Assembly: GCF_000154785.2 (NCBI RefSeq)
Contig: NC_015730.1
Span: 1,116,001 to 1,180,000, forward strand
Length of the DNA: 64,000 bases
Source of the DNA: Roseobacter litoralis Och 149
GTDB taxonomy: Bacteria > Pseudomonadota > Alphaproteobacteria > Rhodobacterales > Rhodobacteraceae
Direction of reading: 5' to 3'
The notes under the pieces were generated by a model. It searched no databases. It had not been told where the DNA came from and saw only the letters and a program-made list of their open reading frames with translations. Positions 1 to 8,629 of the stretch are shown piece by piece; the first letter of the stretch is position 1; each line of letters opens with the position of its first letter. The position numbers were made by a program, and so were the translations under genes.

Positions 1-99
1 TCTCTCAAAGAGACCAAGTCAGATGCTGAAATTGCGGAGATTCAGGCCGCTCTCAGATCAATGTTCGGCAATCAAGCCCATATACATATAGCCACCTGA
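1..99 (+). CDS. C-terminal end of an unidentified protein (5' truncated by window edge)
   Basis: The first frame is open from base 1 and gives 32 residues ending in MFGNQAHIHIAT before TGA at 97-99. The last base of this stop is the first base of the ATG of the next gene (TGATG), an arrangement typical of translational coupling, so this is probably the end of the upstream gene of an operon with the M48 peptidase. The visible part is polar and carries no motif I recognise. Confidence 0.5.
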   Translation, partial: SLKETKSDAEIAEIQAALRSMFGNQAHIHIAT

Positions 100-1442
100 T
101 GCGTCAGAAAATAGCGACGACACCGCAACAAGCCATCGACGGCCTTGCGACGGCACTCTTCATCCCAATTCTCTTTATTTCTGTTCCGAGCATCGCCAAC
201 GCTAGCTCCATTTTGGCCGCGTTGATAACTCTTGGGCCACTCGTCTGGTATGTCACAACAGTCATCTTTGCCCCCCTGAAAGCGTCCAAGCCAATTAAGC
301 GGCCAGACATTGCCCAAATAATCGGTGATGATCGTGTAAGAATTCGTGCGGGCGCGGGGGCCGTTACGTGCGCCGTCGATCTCGGCTTCCGCAAATACAT
401 CATTTTCAATGAACAGGATTTGGCGGGGCACTATTAGGATTGGAAGGCGTTGATAGGGCACGAATATGCTCACATCAAAAACGGAGACGCCAAATTTTTT
501 CATTTCGTCGGCATCTTTGGGATCACAACATTTTTTATCGTCGTGTATTCTCTGATCGCCACATTTGTATTGCTTTCAAATGTATTGTCTGGGGTGGCCG
601 CTGAAACGTCCTTCAATGGAACAATAACGGCAATTCTGGGATTGATTGGTTTCCCTGTTTTCTTTCTCCTTTGGATTAGACAAAGCCTCCATGCGCGAGA
701 ATTTAGAGCCGACAGAGAAAGCCGCGCTTTAAATAGAGAGGCTGTCGATGACTGGATGCGTAGGTCATTGCGCCGTGAAATTCGGAATAATACGTGGTGG
801 TTTTCAGGGCTGGATCGCATGGTGGGATCGTTTACCCACCCAAGTTTCAAGCGCCGAGCCGACGCGTTGCGAGATGATAGGCTTGCTTCAAATTATCGAC
901 TTCATTCAGAAGTGCTTCGTTCGCTAGTCTTCGTCACCGGCGGGGCTGCCCTCAGTTACTTTGTCTTTATGGCTCTGAATTCTTTTGCTTCCCAAGCAGA
1001 GAGTTTCCCCGTCTGGTTTGTGCCAATCTTCATTTTACTTATTGTTTTGCCCATTTGTGCCGCATATGGCGCTATAAGTGTTTCGGCGATGTATTCATTT
1101 GAGCAAGGTGGTTGGCGGGCAAGTCTTGGATTTTGCACTGCTGTTGCAGTCGCTAACTGGTTACTCCTTGCAACGGCTTTCTATGTAATCGTATTTTTGG
1201 GGCAATTTGATGCCATTACCGAGGGGGTTCCTTCTGCGCCGCCCGAGCTAATGTCCACTGGCGTTTGGCCGTTTTTTGTAATGTTGATCAATTTTGGAGT
1301 GGTTCTGTCAGTGTTGACCATGCTTGCATTCAAGCTGTTGGGGCGCTTTCGTTATAGCTTGATCGTTCACCTCATTGTTGGGCCCGGTTCGTTGATCGGA
1401 GGTCTTCTGGCAACCAAGTTGGAATGGTGGTTGCTCACTTGA
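99..1442 (+). pseudogene. M48-family membrane metallopeptidase interrupted by an in-frame TAG
   Basis: Two same-frame segments, 99-434 and 438-1442, are separated only by TAG at 435-437. The first carries two hydrophobic segments. The second starts DWKALIGHEYAHIKNGD, with the HExxH zinc motif, and continues with a HAREFRADRES segment that fits the third zinc ligand (Glu) of M48 peptidases, then four or five further membrane segments. Together they make a 447-codon gene with the HtpX/Ste24-like layout. The stop lies eight codons before HEYAH, so the first fragment has no active site. The second could only be expressed from an internal start such as TTG at 450, which would lose the N-terminal membrane anchor. 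Seen: the stop and the continuous frame. Inferred: inactivation. A sequencing error is the main alternative. Confidence 0.75.
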
Positions 1443-1482
1443 TTTTACGATGTTTTCAAATGCGTGAAACGCGGCGACCAAT

Positions 1483-1995
1483 ATGCTATGCTCGATGTAT
1501 ATGCTGCCACGAAAAACGACCAGAATTGAGATTTCCCAAGATACGTTAGACGCACTCATAGCGGAGAAAGAACGCACTGGCTTTGGCGCGGCGAAGATTT
1601 TTCAATATGCTAAATCTCTCGATCTCGTCGGGGCAACATCAAATCTGACGTCAGGGATGATCGTAGCATGGATGAGCGGCAAATCTCGCAGCGCGCACGC
1701 TGAAAACATTGTCGCTGTCACGCAGGCCTATCGAAGCATCGTATTTGAATCCGAGTTGCCGTGCGATGCGAACGAACGACGCCTTGTTTTAATTACAGAC
1801 GGCGTAGATGATGAGTTGCAGGTTTTCCTATCGGCGCGAACCACCTCCGTTCGAAAGCTCATTGTGGGCGATGCATCAGCGCCCGAAGGTCTAACCGAAA
1901 ACAAGCTCAAGAGATTAGCCAGAGGGCGCGAGAGTTTGATTTTGCTATCTCACCTCAGGTTTATTCGAAAAGCCATGAATATCTGGGGTGATTGA
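1483..1995 (+). CDS. Hypothetical protein with a possible N-terminal helix-turn-helix
   Basis: This 170-aa protein follows the M48 gene by 40 bases. ATG codons at 1483, 1495 and 1501 are all in frame, so the start is uncertain; MYMLPRKTTRIEI or MLPRKTTRIEI are plausible. The first 75 residues are predicted by eye to be helical, with a segment around LTSGMIVAWMSGKSRSAHAENI that resembles the recognition half of a Xre-like helix-turn-helix. The C-terminal half has alternating hydrophobic and charged stretches. There is no signal peptide or membrane segment. I do not recognise the family. Confidence 0.55.
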   Translation: MLCSMYMLPRKTTRIEISQDTLDALIAEKERTGFGAAKIFQYAKSLDLVGATSNLTSGMIVAWMSGKSRSAHAENIVAVTQAYRSIVFESELPCDANERRLVLITDGVDDELQVFLSARTTSVRKLIVGDASAPEGLTENKLKRLARGRESLILLSHLRFIRKAMNIWGD

Positions 1996-2176
1996 GCCTC
2001 ACCAAAATCAAATTTGGTGCCTTATTCCTTACGATTAGAGCGTTTGCATCTCGATTTACTACCTATAATTGTGTAAAGCTATCAATTATTGATAAAATAC
2101 AACCGTTACTAGAAATCATTTAATATATTGTAAAAATTAGATAAAATTCGAATTAATAATTCCATAATGTTAATTA

Positions 2177-2219
2177 ATTCGGGTCATACTTAACGCGAAC
2201 ATACCGATCCGACCCGAAT
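2177..2219. promoter_or_regulatory. 9-bp inverted repeat in an AT-rich leader
   Basis: The arms ATTCGGGTC (2177-2185) and GACCCGAAT (2211-2219) are perfect inverted repeats 25 bases apart, 36 bases before the ATG of the coiled-coil gene. The preceding 150 bases are very AT-rich. It could be an operator for the downstream gene. It is not a typical terminator because no T-run follows. Confidence 0.35.
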
Positions 2220-2255
2220 AAACGAGGAACTGGACGCGTGTGTGGGGAATAAGAA

Positions 2256-3233
2256 ATGACTGCATTGCAAGAGCCAGGGGCGCTCAAACAACAATTCAAA
2301 GCTACGCTTACATTAGGCGCGTTTATTGGCGAGGCCAAAGTTGTATTAGCTCCAGACGAGACCCAACCTGAAACGCTGGTAAATGAAGGCCTGAAGCGCG
2401 GCATTCAGGTTCAAATGGACATGGGCGATACCCAGCAACTCGGCGCGGCGTTGCGCGGTGCGGACAGCGCAACAGCTTCCAAAATGAACGAGGAACGCCA
2501 AAAGAAACAAGAGAAGAAAGCCCGTGAGGCGAGAAGGTTACAAGCGCTTCTCGATGACCTAGCAGCTATTGATATTCAGATTGCTGAATTGGTAGGCCAA
2601 ATTGACGAACTAAACGAACGCATTGAGGCAGTCGATAGTCTTATCGATGGACTAGAAGAAGGCTCATTGTCAGTCGAGGACGCGCTCCAACACCCAGAAG
2701 TGATCGAAGCACTTCGCAAAAGCGGCAAGACAATTGACCCCAACGATCCCGAAGCCGCTGATGCTTTGGCTGCAATTCTTGCCACGCATGGAAGTTCGCT
2801 CAGGAATGAGCGCGATGGCCTTCAAGGACAATTGGATGGGTTGAACCGCCGACGTGATGACATCGTAAATGATATCAAGGAAATCGACAACGATCTTGGG
2901 CTGAGCCTTGAAGACAAAAGAGCAAAGGCTGCCGAGTCTTCGAGTGAGGGATGGGAGCAAGCCGATGTAGTTTCTGATGTAACACAGACAGTTGCCGTGA
3001 AGGCAGATGGATTTGGTTTTTTGGAAGACTTTAGGAACGACGAGTATTCATCCGATCATAACGCTGAGCAGTCTAACGCCGCGTTGGATGATTTGTTTGG
3101 TGATGACAGCGCTTTAGACTTCGCAAGCGATGATTTCGGCAAGCAGTTCTCCGCAGCATCCCCACCCGTGACGACGAAAGACACTGAGTTAGCAAGCAAT
3201 ATTGACTTCAAATTGAACAATGGAATGGGTTAA
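2256..3233 (+). CDS. Coiled-coil hypothetical protein with acidic C-terminus
   Basis: This 325-aa protein has no signal peptide or membrane segment. Residues 1-75 look globular (strands around ATLTLGAFIGEAKVVL). Residues 75-135 and 185-225 are rich in E, K, R, L and Q in heptad-like spacing and should form coiled coils. The C-terminal 85 residues are acidic and low in complexity (DDLFGDDSALDFASDDF). The ATG at 2256 has a purine-rich GGGGAATAAG ahead of it. The stop overlaps the convergent minus-strand gene by four bases. I do not recognise the family. Confidence 0.6.
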   Translation: MTALQEPGALKQQFKATLTLGAFIGEAKVVLAPDETQPETLVNEGLKRGIQVQMDMGDTQQLGAALRGADSATASKMNEERQKKQEKKAREARRLQALLDDLAAIDIQIAELVGQIDELNERIEAVDSLIDGLEEGSLSVEDALQHPEVIEALRKSGKTIDPNDPEAADALAAILATHGSSLRNERDGLQGQLDGLNRRRDDIVNDIKEIDNDLGLSLEDKRAKAAESSSEGWEQADVVSDVTQTVAVKADGFGFLEDFRNDEYSSDHNAEQSNAALDDLFGDDSALDFASDDFGKQFSAASPPVTTKDTELASNIDFKLNNGMG

Positions 3234-3835
3234 CCACCAAAATTTGGAACAGGCTCACCTGTATCAAGTGATGCTTGTTGATTGAGATATGCGACAGCTC
3301 TAGCAACACGCTCTATTTCGGTATTGGCCTCCGCCAAATTTAGAAGTGGGTTCCCGCTTTCATCTTCATATGAAATTGACCCAATTTCGTTGTCGCTTCC
3401 TCGTATCCTGAGAATATATGTAAGGCCACTTGCTCTAGAATCCAGATTTGTGCTGGAGAACATTCTCGCCTCAAGGCCGTGACTATCAAACTTCTGGGTA
3501 TAGTCTTCTGCAATATGGTTCAGCATCACTTGCAGGGCATGCTCAGCAGAAACGTTGTGTTTTTCAGCGGCAGCTTGCGCGCGCGCACGAAGATCATCCC
3601 CAACGTGAAAAAGGATCGCTACGGTATTTTCGGCGGATTTGACGTGAAGCCCGGCTGCTTCTCTAGCTTTTTTAAGTTCCCAGGTTTCTTGTGTCCACAG
3701 AGATTCATCAAATGGTTGCGCTACTGGCGTTGCCTCTTGCGCGAAGGATGCAGTTGGCGACAGCACAGCGGCAGCCGAAAGCACTGCGCCCGTTACCGCA
3801 CCAAAAATCGCACTTGTTTGTCTGGCTTTTGCCAT
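3230..3835 (-). CDS. Exported hypothetical protein
   Basis: The reading frame is open to 3940, but ATG at 3835 is the better start: a GAGGA sequence lies seven bases upstream, and the resulting product begins MAKARQTSAIFGAV followed by a hydrophobic stretch and a SFAQEA cleavage site, a clear Sec signal peptide. The mature part, about 170 residues, is alanine- and glutamate-rich and probably alpha/beta, with a helix-rich middle (DDLRARAQAAAEKHNVSAEHALQVMLNHI). The gene points away from the resolvase. No family is recognised. Confidence 0.6.
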   Translation of the reverse strand: MAKARQTSAIFGAVTGAVLSAAAVLSPTASFAQEATPVAQPFDESLWTQETWELKKAREAAGLHVKSAENTVAILFHVGDDLRARAQAAAEKHNVSAEHALQVMLNHIAEDYTQKFDSHGLEARMFSSTNLDSRASGLTYILRIRGSDNEIGSISYEDESGNPLLNLAEANTEIERVARAVAYLNQQASLDTGEPVPNFGG

Positions 3836-4294
3836 TCGTGTCCTCGAATTTTTATTCGTTTCGGACACACACCTCTGCAGCATATTGTTGTTCTTATGCG
3901 CCGCGGAACAAAATATAGGCAAAATCTTGCGTATTTGCAAGCTTTTTTGAAGCTATCTTACCTGTCAAGCCATCAATTATGCATTTTCGTCTATCAAAAA
4001 TAGCATATCGAAACGCACCGCCTCGTTTGGCCTTTCTGTCGGCGTTTCGACTCGAAGAATTCAGTGGAAAAAACGCTTCGTGATGGCCTGAAAACTTGGC
4101 AGCGAAGCCAGCATTTGTTTCAATCAAATCCGATGGTTAGTGACTAGGATATAGATGACGAATGTTATGAAAATACAAATATGGGGTCACACCTTGTTTT
4201 CCAAGGTGTTGGCGACATCGGCACGGCAGTGGAGGTATCAAAATGATAAACGGTCAAAAAGGATCGGTTTTGCTACCCCCAAACGGAGCGTACT
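3836..4294. other. Divergent intergenic region, no convincing gene
   Basis: 459 bases between two divergent genes. A minus-strand frame at 3894-4127 is open for 77 codons but has no ribosome binding site and an unconvincing composition. The right part carries the hairpin listed at 4189-4209 and the ACGGAG ribosome binding site of the resolvase. A recombination site for the resolvase could lie here, but I cannot define one. Confidence 0.4.
4189..4209. repeat. Short hairpin upstream of the resolvase
   Basis: ACACCTTG (4189-4196) and CAAGGTGT (4202-4209) form a perfect 8-bp stem with a TTTTC loop, 86 bases before the resolvase ATG. It could be a regulatory hairpin or half of a recombination site. 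Confidence 0.35.
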
Positions 4295-4915
4295 ATGACT
4301 GTGATGTGGCCTTCGCCCTTGTCTCCATTGCTGCCCGATGGGCAGTTGATTGGCTATGCCCGCGTGTCTACCGAAAATCAAAAACTGGATATGCAGCTTG
4401 ATGCTCTGCAACGAGCGGGCTGTGCAAGGATTTACTATGATCATGGTGTGTCTGGCGCGAAAGCAGATAGGCCGGGCTTGGATGAGGCTCTCAATACCCT
4501 CGGTGAGGGCGATACGCTGGTCGTTTACAAGCTGGATCGTTTGGGCAGGTCGGTGCTGCATTTGACCGATCTCATTTCGCGGCTCGACAATGAGGGCATC
4601 CAGTTTTGCTCATTGACCGAAGGTATCGATACAACGACACTGGGCGGCAAGCTGGTCTACCATGTGTTCGCAGCGGTCTCGGAATTTAGCCGCAATCTGA
4701 TCCGCGAGAATACCATGGCTGGATTAAAGGCAGCACGGGAACGTGGATCGAAGATTGGTCGGCCACATCTGCTATCTGATGATGACGTTATCGAAGCGCA
4801 TCGGTGCGTGCATCAAGATGGCAAATCGATCCGAGAAATAGCTGCAAGGTTCGACGTATCAGAAAGCACCATACAAAGAGGCATCCGCAGGGTTGGTTTG
4901 GATAGGGCGGCTTAG
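4295..4915 (+). CDS. Serine recombinase (resolvase/invertase family)
   Basis: This 206-aa protein is a small serine recombinase. The N-terminal catalytic domain has the signature IGYARVSTENQ with the nucleophile Ser25, followed by YKLDRLGRSVLHL and the dimerisation helix with SEFSRNLIRENTMAGLKAARERG. The C-terminal part, about residues 155-203, is the Hin-type helix-turn-helix (SIREIAARFDVSESTIQRGIRRVG). Proteins of this family cut all four strands at two short sites and resolve or invert the DNA between them. The ATG at 4295 is supported by ACGGAG six bases upstream. It sits alone at the left border of the CBASS locus, so it may be a marker of a mobile unit or a remnant of a transposon. No transposase is adjacent. 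Confidence 0.9.
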   Translation: MTVMWPSPLSPLLPDGQLIGYARVSTENQKLDMQLDALQRAGCARIYYDHGVSGAKADRPGLDEALNTLGEGDTLVVYKLDRLGRSVLHLTDLISRLDNEGIQFCSLTEGIDTTTLGGKLVYHVFAAVSEFSRNLIRENTMAGLKAARERGSKIGRPHLLSDDDVIEAHRCVHQDGKSIREIAARFDVSESTIQRGIRRVGLDRAA

Positions 4916-4996
4916 GCGATGCTTTTTCAGGCGGCGGTGGTGTTACCGGGTAATACCTGCTTGATTTGATACCTCACTAAGAAATTCTGGCTTACG

Positions 4997-5077
4997 CAAG
5001 ATGTGCGCGGTGGTAGTACCGCGCATCTTGGCTGCGGGCGGCTGCGCCGTCCTCGGCAAAGGGGGCGTGCCGCCCCC
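4997..5077. repeat. Two strong hairpins between the resolvase and the CBASS effector
   Basis: The first hairpin pairs CAAGATGTGCGCGGT (4997-5011) with ACCGCGCATCTTG (5018-5030), with one bulged base and a 6-base loop. The second pairs GGGGGCG (5061-5067) with CGCCCCC (5071-5077) around TGC. Neither is followed by a T-run on either strand, so they are not simple rho-independent terminators. They lie just past the 3' ends of two convergent genes. Confidence 0.45.
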
Positions 5078-5096
5078 TGTTGCATTCCCCCGGCCA

Positions 5097-5705
5097 TCAC
5101 TGTGACAGACGTTTGGCCTCCAAAGTGCCAGCAGTATTTAGGCCCTTCTGTGCGTTTCGGTTCGTCCAATAAGGCCCTGACAACACTTGCCAGTCCGGGT
5201 TGACCTCCAGCATTGCGGCCCCGAAGTGATGCTGTTCATCGGTTTTTTGTGGCGCTATGGTTTCGGCAACATAGATGTAAGCTAGGCTGAAACAGTCTTT
5301 ATCAGCATCACGTTTGGGCTGGACTACCAGCGTGCGCGACTTTGTATATTTGTTTGTCGCGTCATAAAGAATCTTAATTCGAAACCAGTTTTGCTTGATG
5401 GTGAATTTCCCCGAGATTTCATACGAAATCTTGTCGGTGTCGGCATTTTTAAAATCGGGATGGCTCTCCGCCATTACGCAAATGTTCGACATCATGACTG
5501 TTTCCCATTCACCGTTAAGATCAGGAAAGACCCACTCGTTTAGTTTGGGGAACTTCTTCCAAAACCAGCGCCATGTAGGCGTTGCTCCAAGAAACCCGAT
5601 CAGCAGCCCAAAAGTGCCAGGTGTCGCCGTTAGTGTCCGAGGCCATTTGCTAGGATCAGATTGAGGCTGAAAAAAGGCAAAGTTCATTGGAAAGCTGATT
5701 GCCAC
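5097..5705 (-). CDS. Cap15-like CBASS effector (2TM plus beta-barrel), probably 5'-broken by a TAG
   Basis: The product from GTG 5705 is 202 aa. It has hydrophobic N-terminal segments (AISFPMNFAFF and TFGLLIGFLG) and a C-terminal strand-rich domain beginning at PDLNGEWET, about residues 60-202, which matches the layout of the S_2TMBeta / Cap15 effector family: two membrane helices and a beta-barrel that binds a cyclic nucleotide, then disrupts the inner membrane. Neighbouring CD-NTase and Cap2 genes support this. The natural start is probably ATG 5756, with AGGGGG about nine bases upstream: it reads MYKVL, then TAG at 5739-5741, then RTRLAWVLCFLVA, which completes the first membrane helix. 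The 5705 start would remove half of that helix and has no ribosome binding site. Family assignment is from pattern only. Confidence 0.72.
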   Translation of the reverse strand: MAISFPMNFAFFQPQSDPSKWPRTLTATPGTFGLLIGFLGATPTWRWFWKKFPKLNEWVFPDLNGEWETVMMSNICVMAESHPDFKNADTDKISYEISGKFTIKQNWFRIKILYDATNKYTKSRTLVVQPKRDADKDCFSLAYIYVAETIAPQKTDEQHHFGAAMLEVNPDWQVLSGPYWTNRNAQKGLNTAGTLEAKRLSQ

Positions 5706-5764
5706 CAGAAAGCAGAGAACCCAAGCAAGCCTAGTTCGCTAAAGAACTTTATACATTGTGGATA

Positions 5765-5770
5765 CCCCCT
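5765..5770 (-). promoter_or_regulatory. Strong ribosome binding site for the Cap15-like gene
   Basis: On the minus strand AGGGGG lies eight bases before ATG 5756. It is the best ribosome binding site near this gene and argues that translation was meant to begin at 5756 and to run through the codon that is now TAG (5739-5741). Confidence 0.55.
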
Positions 5771-5840
5771 AGATGTTGGTTGGCGCGAACCTTCTTATGC
5801 TATATCATGGAATGTAATAAGTCACTGTTTGGATTCAGCC

Positions 5841-7055
5841 ATGACCTACATGAACGCACATGCACTGTTTGTCGGGGCGAATGTCTCGGCATCCTACCAT
5901 CAAGCGATTTTGCTTCCTGACGACAAAGCGGAGGCTTTGCGAAGCGATGACAAACAGCTTCGCGCCGCGATGCGGTCAGCGGCGGAACTTGTCGTAAAAC
6001 AGGGTAACGTAATGGCGTTTGCATCCGACGCATTTCGCGATCAAAAGCAAACCGCGCCATCACTTGAGCTTAAGTTTTTGCTTCAAGGCGGCATGGCTTA
6101 TAAAACTGCAGTCCATCCGGCATTTCTACCGCCGCAACAATGCGACCGTGATACCGGCGTCTACGTGAAGACATCTTATCTCGATCACGATTCTCCGGGC
6201 ATCGCATCAGAGAAATACTTCGCGCTGGCTGAGCGAGCGATTAAACCACTCTGCGATTTACATGGTTGGAAAATTGTTAAGAAAGCAACTTGCGTTAGAG
6301 TCGAGTTATCGCCAGAACTTCACATCGACTACCCGCTTTATGCGATCCCAGATGAAGAATTTATCGCGCTTGCTATGGCATTTGCTGACACGACTGGTAT
6401 TGCATTGAATTCGGCAATGGACGACATGTCTAACTACTTCAAGAGATTTCCGCACCTGCGAATCCCAACGGATCGTGTTATGCTGGCGCATAGGGAATTG
6501 GGGTGGATCCATTCCGATCCCCGTGCTTTGCATGATTGGTTCGAGGATCATTTTTCGCGGTTTTCCGGCCTTCGCAGGCAATGCCGCTATCTCAAAGGGT
6601 GGCGGGATTTTACCTTTGACACCGGAGGGCCGACATCAATCCTATTGATGGTCTGTGCCGCCAACGCCTACCGGAGCGGAATGGTTGATGCGAAAGACAA
6701 CCGTGACGATGAAGCCTTTCTATCCATCGCCAAAGCGCTACCGGAAATGTTACGTGGAGACGTATTAAACCCAGTTCTTGAGGAACGGTCTGTCTTGAAT
6801 GCCTGGGATGACGTTGAGCGTCGCAGGATCATCTCTGAGATCGAACAACTCGAACAACATGTCGATACAGCGCTCAACGGCCACTTTCACAGCTCAATCA
6901 CTGTCGAGCGACTTCGCAATGCATTGGGCGGACGTGTCCCGAACCGCCCCGATCTCGTAAAAGCGCACATGTCTGTTCCCGGCGAAGTATCAGCTCCCGT
7001 CAAAATCGCCCCTGTTTCCGCACTTCCGCAGGTTCGGCGTACCGTATCCGGCTGA
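5841..7055 (+). CDS. CD-NTase, DncV-like cyclic nucleotide synthase of CBASS
   Basis: The frame is open from 5661, but ATG 5841 (MTYMNAHALFVGANV) is the likely start, giving 404 aa; ATG 5850 is an alternative. Residues 80-110 read LQGGMAYKTA and CDRDTGVYV, which resemble the DncV nucleotidyltransferase core (QGS...YKT... and D-x-D-D-G-x-Y). D102 and D104 are the expected metal ligands and D163 in HIDYPLY the third. The Ser of the usual GS motif is Gly84 here. The enzyme should make a cyclic di- or trinucleotide from NTPs in the cytosol after phage sensing and so activate the effector. Its stop overlaps the Cap2 ATG by one base. Cap2 normally conjugates the C-terminus of this protein; here it ends VRRTVSG, a small-residue tail suitable for that. 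Confidence 0.82.
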   Translation: MTYMNAHALFVGANVSASYHQAILLPDDKAEALRSDDKQLRAAMRSAAELVVKQGNVMAFASDAFRDQKQTAPSLELKFLLQGGMAYKTAVHPAFLPPQQCDRDTGVYVKTSYLDHDSPGIASEKYFALAERAIKPLCDLHGWKIVKKATCVRVELSPELHIDYPLYAIPDEEFIALAMAFADTTGIALNSAMDDMSNYFKRFPHLRIPTDRVMLAHRELGWIHSDPRALHDWFEDHFSRFSGLRRQCRYLKGWRDFTFDTGGPTSILLMVCAANAYRSGMVDAKDNRDDEAFLSIAKALPEMLRGDVLNPVLEERSVLNAWDDVERRRIISEIEQLEQHVDTALNGHFHSSITVERLRNALGGRVPNRPDLVKAHMSVPGEVSAPVKIAPVSALPQVRRTVSG

Positions 7056-8629
7056 TGGACGCGCCGACAAAGGTGCGTGGCGCACTTGAGGCAATCGGGT
7101 TTGCGCCAACAATGACCCGTCGGTTTGATGCCTATGAGGGCTTCGTTAAGGTCGGGAAGGTCAGTGTACAGCTCGAAATCGAGATACCTGACTATGATTT
7201 CCTGGCGCGGCCAATTGTGCGGGTCTTGAATGAGGAAGCCCTACCGAGCCGCCTGACTGCGCATATGATGGAAGGGGCGCAGCTATGTTACGCGAACCCT
7301 GATACGCTACTTTTGGACCGATATGCGCCGGATCGCAGTATCATGGCCGTGGTCAAACAAGCAGAAGCAACGCTGGCTGTATTGCTTCACAGCAACCCGA
7401 AAGCAGAATACATGGCTGAGCTCGCGTCATATTGGAGTATGACGTGCTATCACCTCATTGATGATCCTAGGAACAACAAAGCACTGGTTTTTGGTGTCTG
7501 TGAATTTTCTGTTGGACCACAATGCTTGATCGGCGGATGCACCGAGAAGCGCATGCAGCGTTGGGCTAACGATGCTGGCGGAAAGTTCAAAAAATTCTTT
7601 TCTGCGCCAGTTGTCGAAGCCGTAGGCGATATCCGGCCTCCGCCAAGCACCGTCAAGACCTTTGAGAAGGTCGTTGAATGGCTAGAACCTCAAGTGCATA
7701 CCAGCACAGCTTTACTTGACGTGGTGATCACAGGAGGCAAGCCGCTACCCGCACTGGTTGTTGCAGCACCAAACGCAATCATCGGGTTTCAGATCGAGAA
7801 ATCTGGCTTGATCAAACAGGCCGAACGGAAGGGCTTTCGGAAGAACGCAATTCCTGATCTTTGGAAGTCAAAGGCTGCACAGCTCTCTCTAGACAGATTT
7901 AAGGGAAAGCTGGCTACGTCAGAGGAGATTACAGCGCGAAACCTCGACGGGACACCTCCGCTCAAAGGCAAGCGGATCGCTCTTATTGGAGCCGGAACCA
8001 TCGGCGGATATCTGGCCCGGAGCCTTGTTCAGCTGGGCGCTGGCTTTGAACAACGTCTTTTAGTCATTGATCAAGATACGCTCCAACCTGAGAATCTTGG
8101 CCGACATATTCTTGGCTCGAAGTATCTTGGGAGAAGCAAGGCGAAGGCTTTAGCTGAAGCCCTAAAAACAGACTTTCCCGATGTTGAAGTAAATGCGGTG
8201 AGCACCTCCGGGCAAAGCACGTTCGACCGACTTACTGCATATGACATCGTGGTTGATGCCACAGGTGAACAAGCATTTTCGGATGCGTTGAATGCCCACG
8301 CGCTATCCTGCGATGCCAAGATGGGGAGTTTTCCGCCAATCTTGTATGCGCTGATTTTTGGCAACGGCGCTGCAGCTCAAACGTATTTATCCACACGCGG
8401 TTCGGAGAAAGCTTGCTTTAGATGCTTGAAGCCTGAGTTCACGGGCGCTTGGCAAAATTCACCAGTAAAGCCAGATGCTGCGCTGGCGAAGCTTGCGATC
8501 CGGGCTTGCGCATATGGCACGTTCACTCCTTTTGGTGTCTCGGCTTCGCTAAGCGCCGCTGCTTTGGCATCACAGCACGTCGCTGATTTTTTTAGCGATG
8601 GATATTCGGGCGATTTACGGACAGTATAG
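7055..8629 (+). CDS. Cap2, E2-E1 fusion ubiquitin-like conjugation protein of CBASS, cut short by TAG
   Basis: This 524-aa frame has an N-terminal E2-like domain (residues 1-130) with candidate catalytic Cys78 in GAQLCYANPDTLLLDRY, and a C-terminal ThiF/E1 domain with the nucleotide loop GAGTIGG (312-318), Asp339 in VIDQDTLQPENLGR and VVDATG (400-404). CFRC (454-457) may bind zinc, and Cys485 in ACAYGTFTPFG is the likely E1 cysteine. Cap2 joins the CD-NTase C-terminus to a target and so primes CBASS. The frame stops at TAG 8627-8629 but stays open in phase for 46 more codons, ending at 8770, so the full-length product would be 571 residues, closer to the family size. The truncated form keeps all the core motifs named above. 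Confidence 0.85.
   Translation: MDAPTKVRGALEAIGFAPTMTRRFDAYEGFVKVGKVSVQLEIEIPDYDFLARPIVRVLNEEALPSRLTAHMMEGAQLCYANPDTLLLDRYAPDRSIMAVVKQAEATLAVLLHSNPKAEYMAELASYWSMTCYHLIDDPRNNKALVFGVCEFSVGPQCLIGGCTEKRMQRWANDAGGKFKKFFSAPVVEAVGDIRPPPSTVKTFEKVVEWLEPQVHTSTALLDVVITGGKPLPALVVAAPNAIIGFQIEKSGLIKQAERKGFRKNAIPDLWKSKAAQLSLDRFKGKLATSEEITARNLDGTPPLKGKRIALIGAGTIGGYLARSLVQLGAGFEQRLLVIDQDTLQPENLGRHILGSKYLGRSKAKALAEALKTDFPDVEVNAVSTSGQSTFDRLTAYDIVVDATGEQAFSDALNAHALSCDAKMGSFPPILYALIFGNGAAAQTYLSTRGSEKACFRCLKPEFTGAWQNSPVKPDAALAKLAIRACAYGTFTPFGVSASLSAAALASQHVADFFSDGYSGDLRTV

Noticed and set aside
3894..4127. 77-codon minus-strand frame
   Set aside because: No ribosome binding site, unconvincing composition, and it overlaps the promoter region of the exported protein gene.
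99..8629. Genetic code in which TAG is sense
   Set aside because: TAG ends the OprB-like gene at 30465 directly after the terminal Phe, and most genes end normally. Isolated mutations or errors are simpler.
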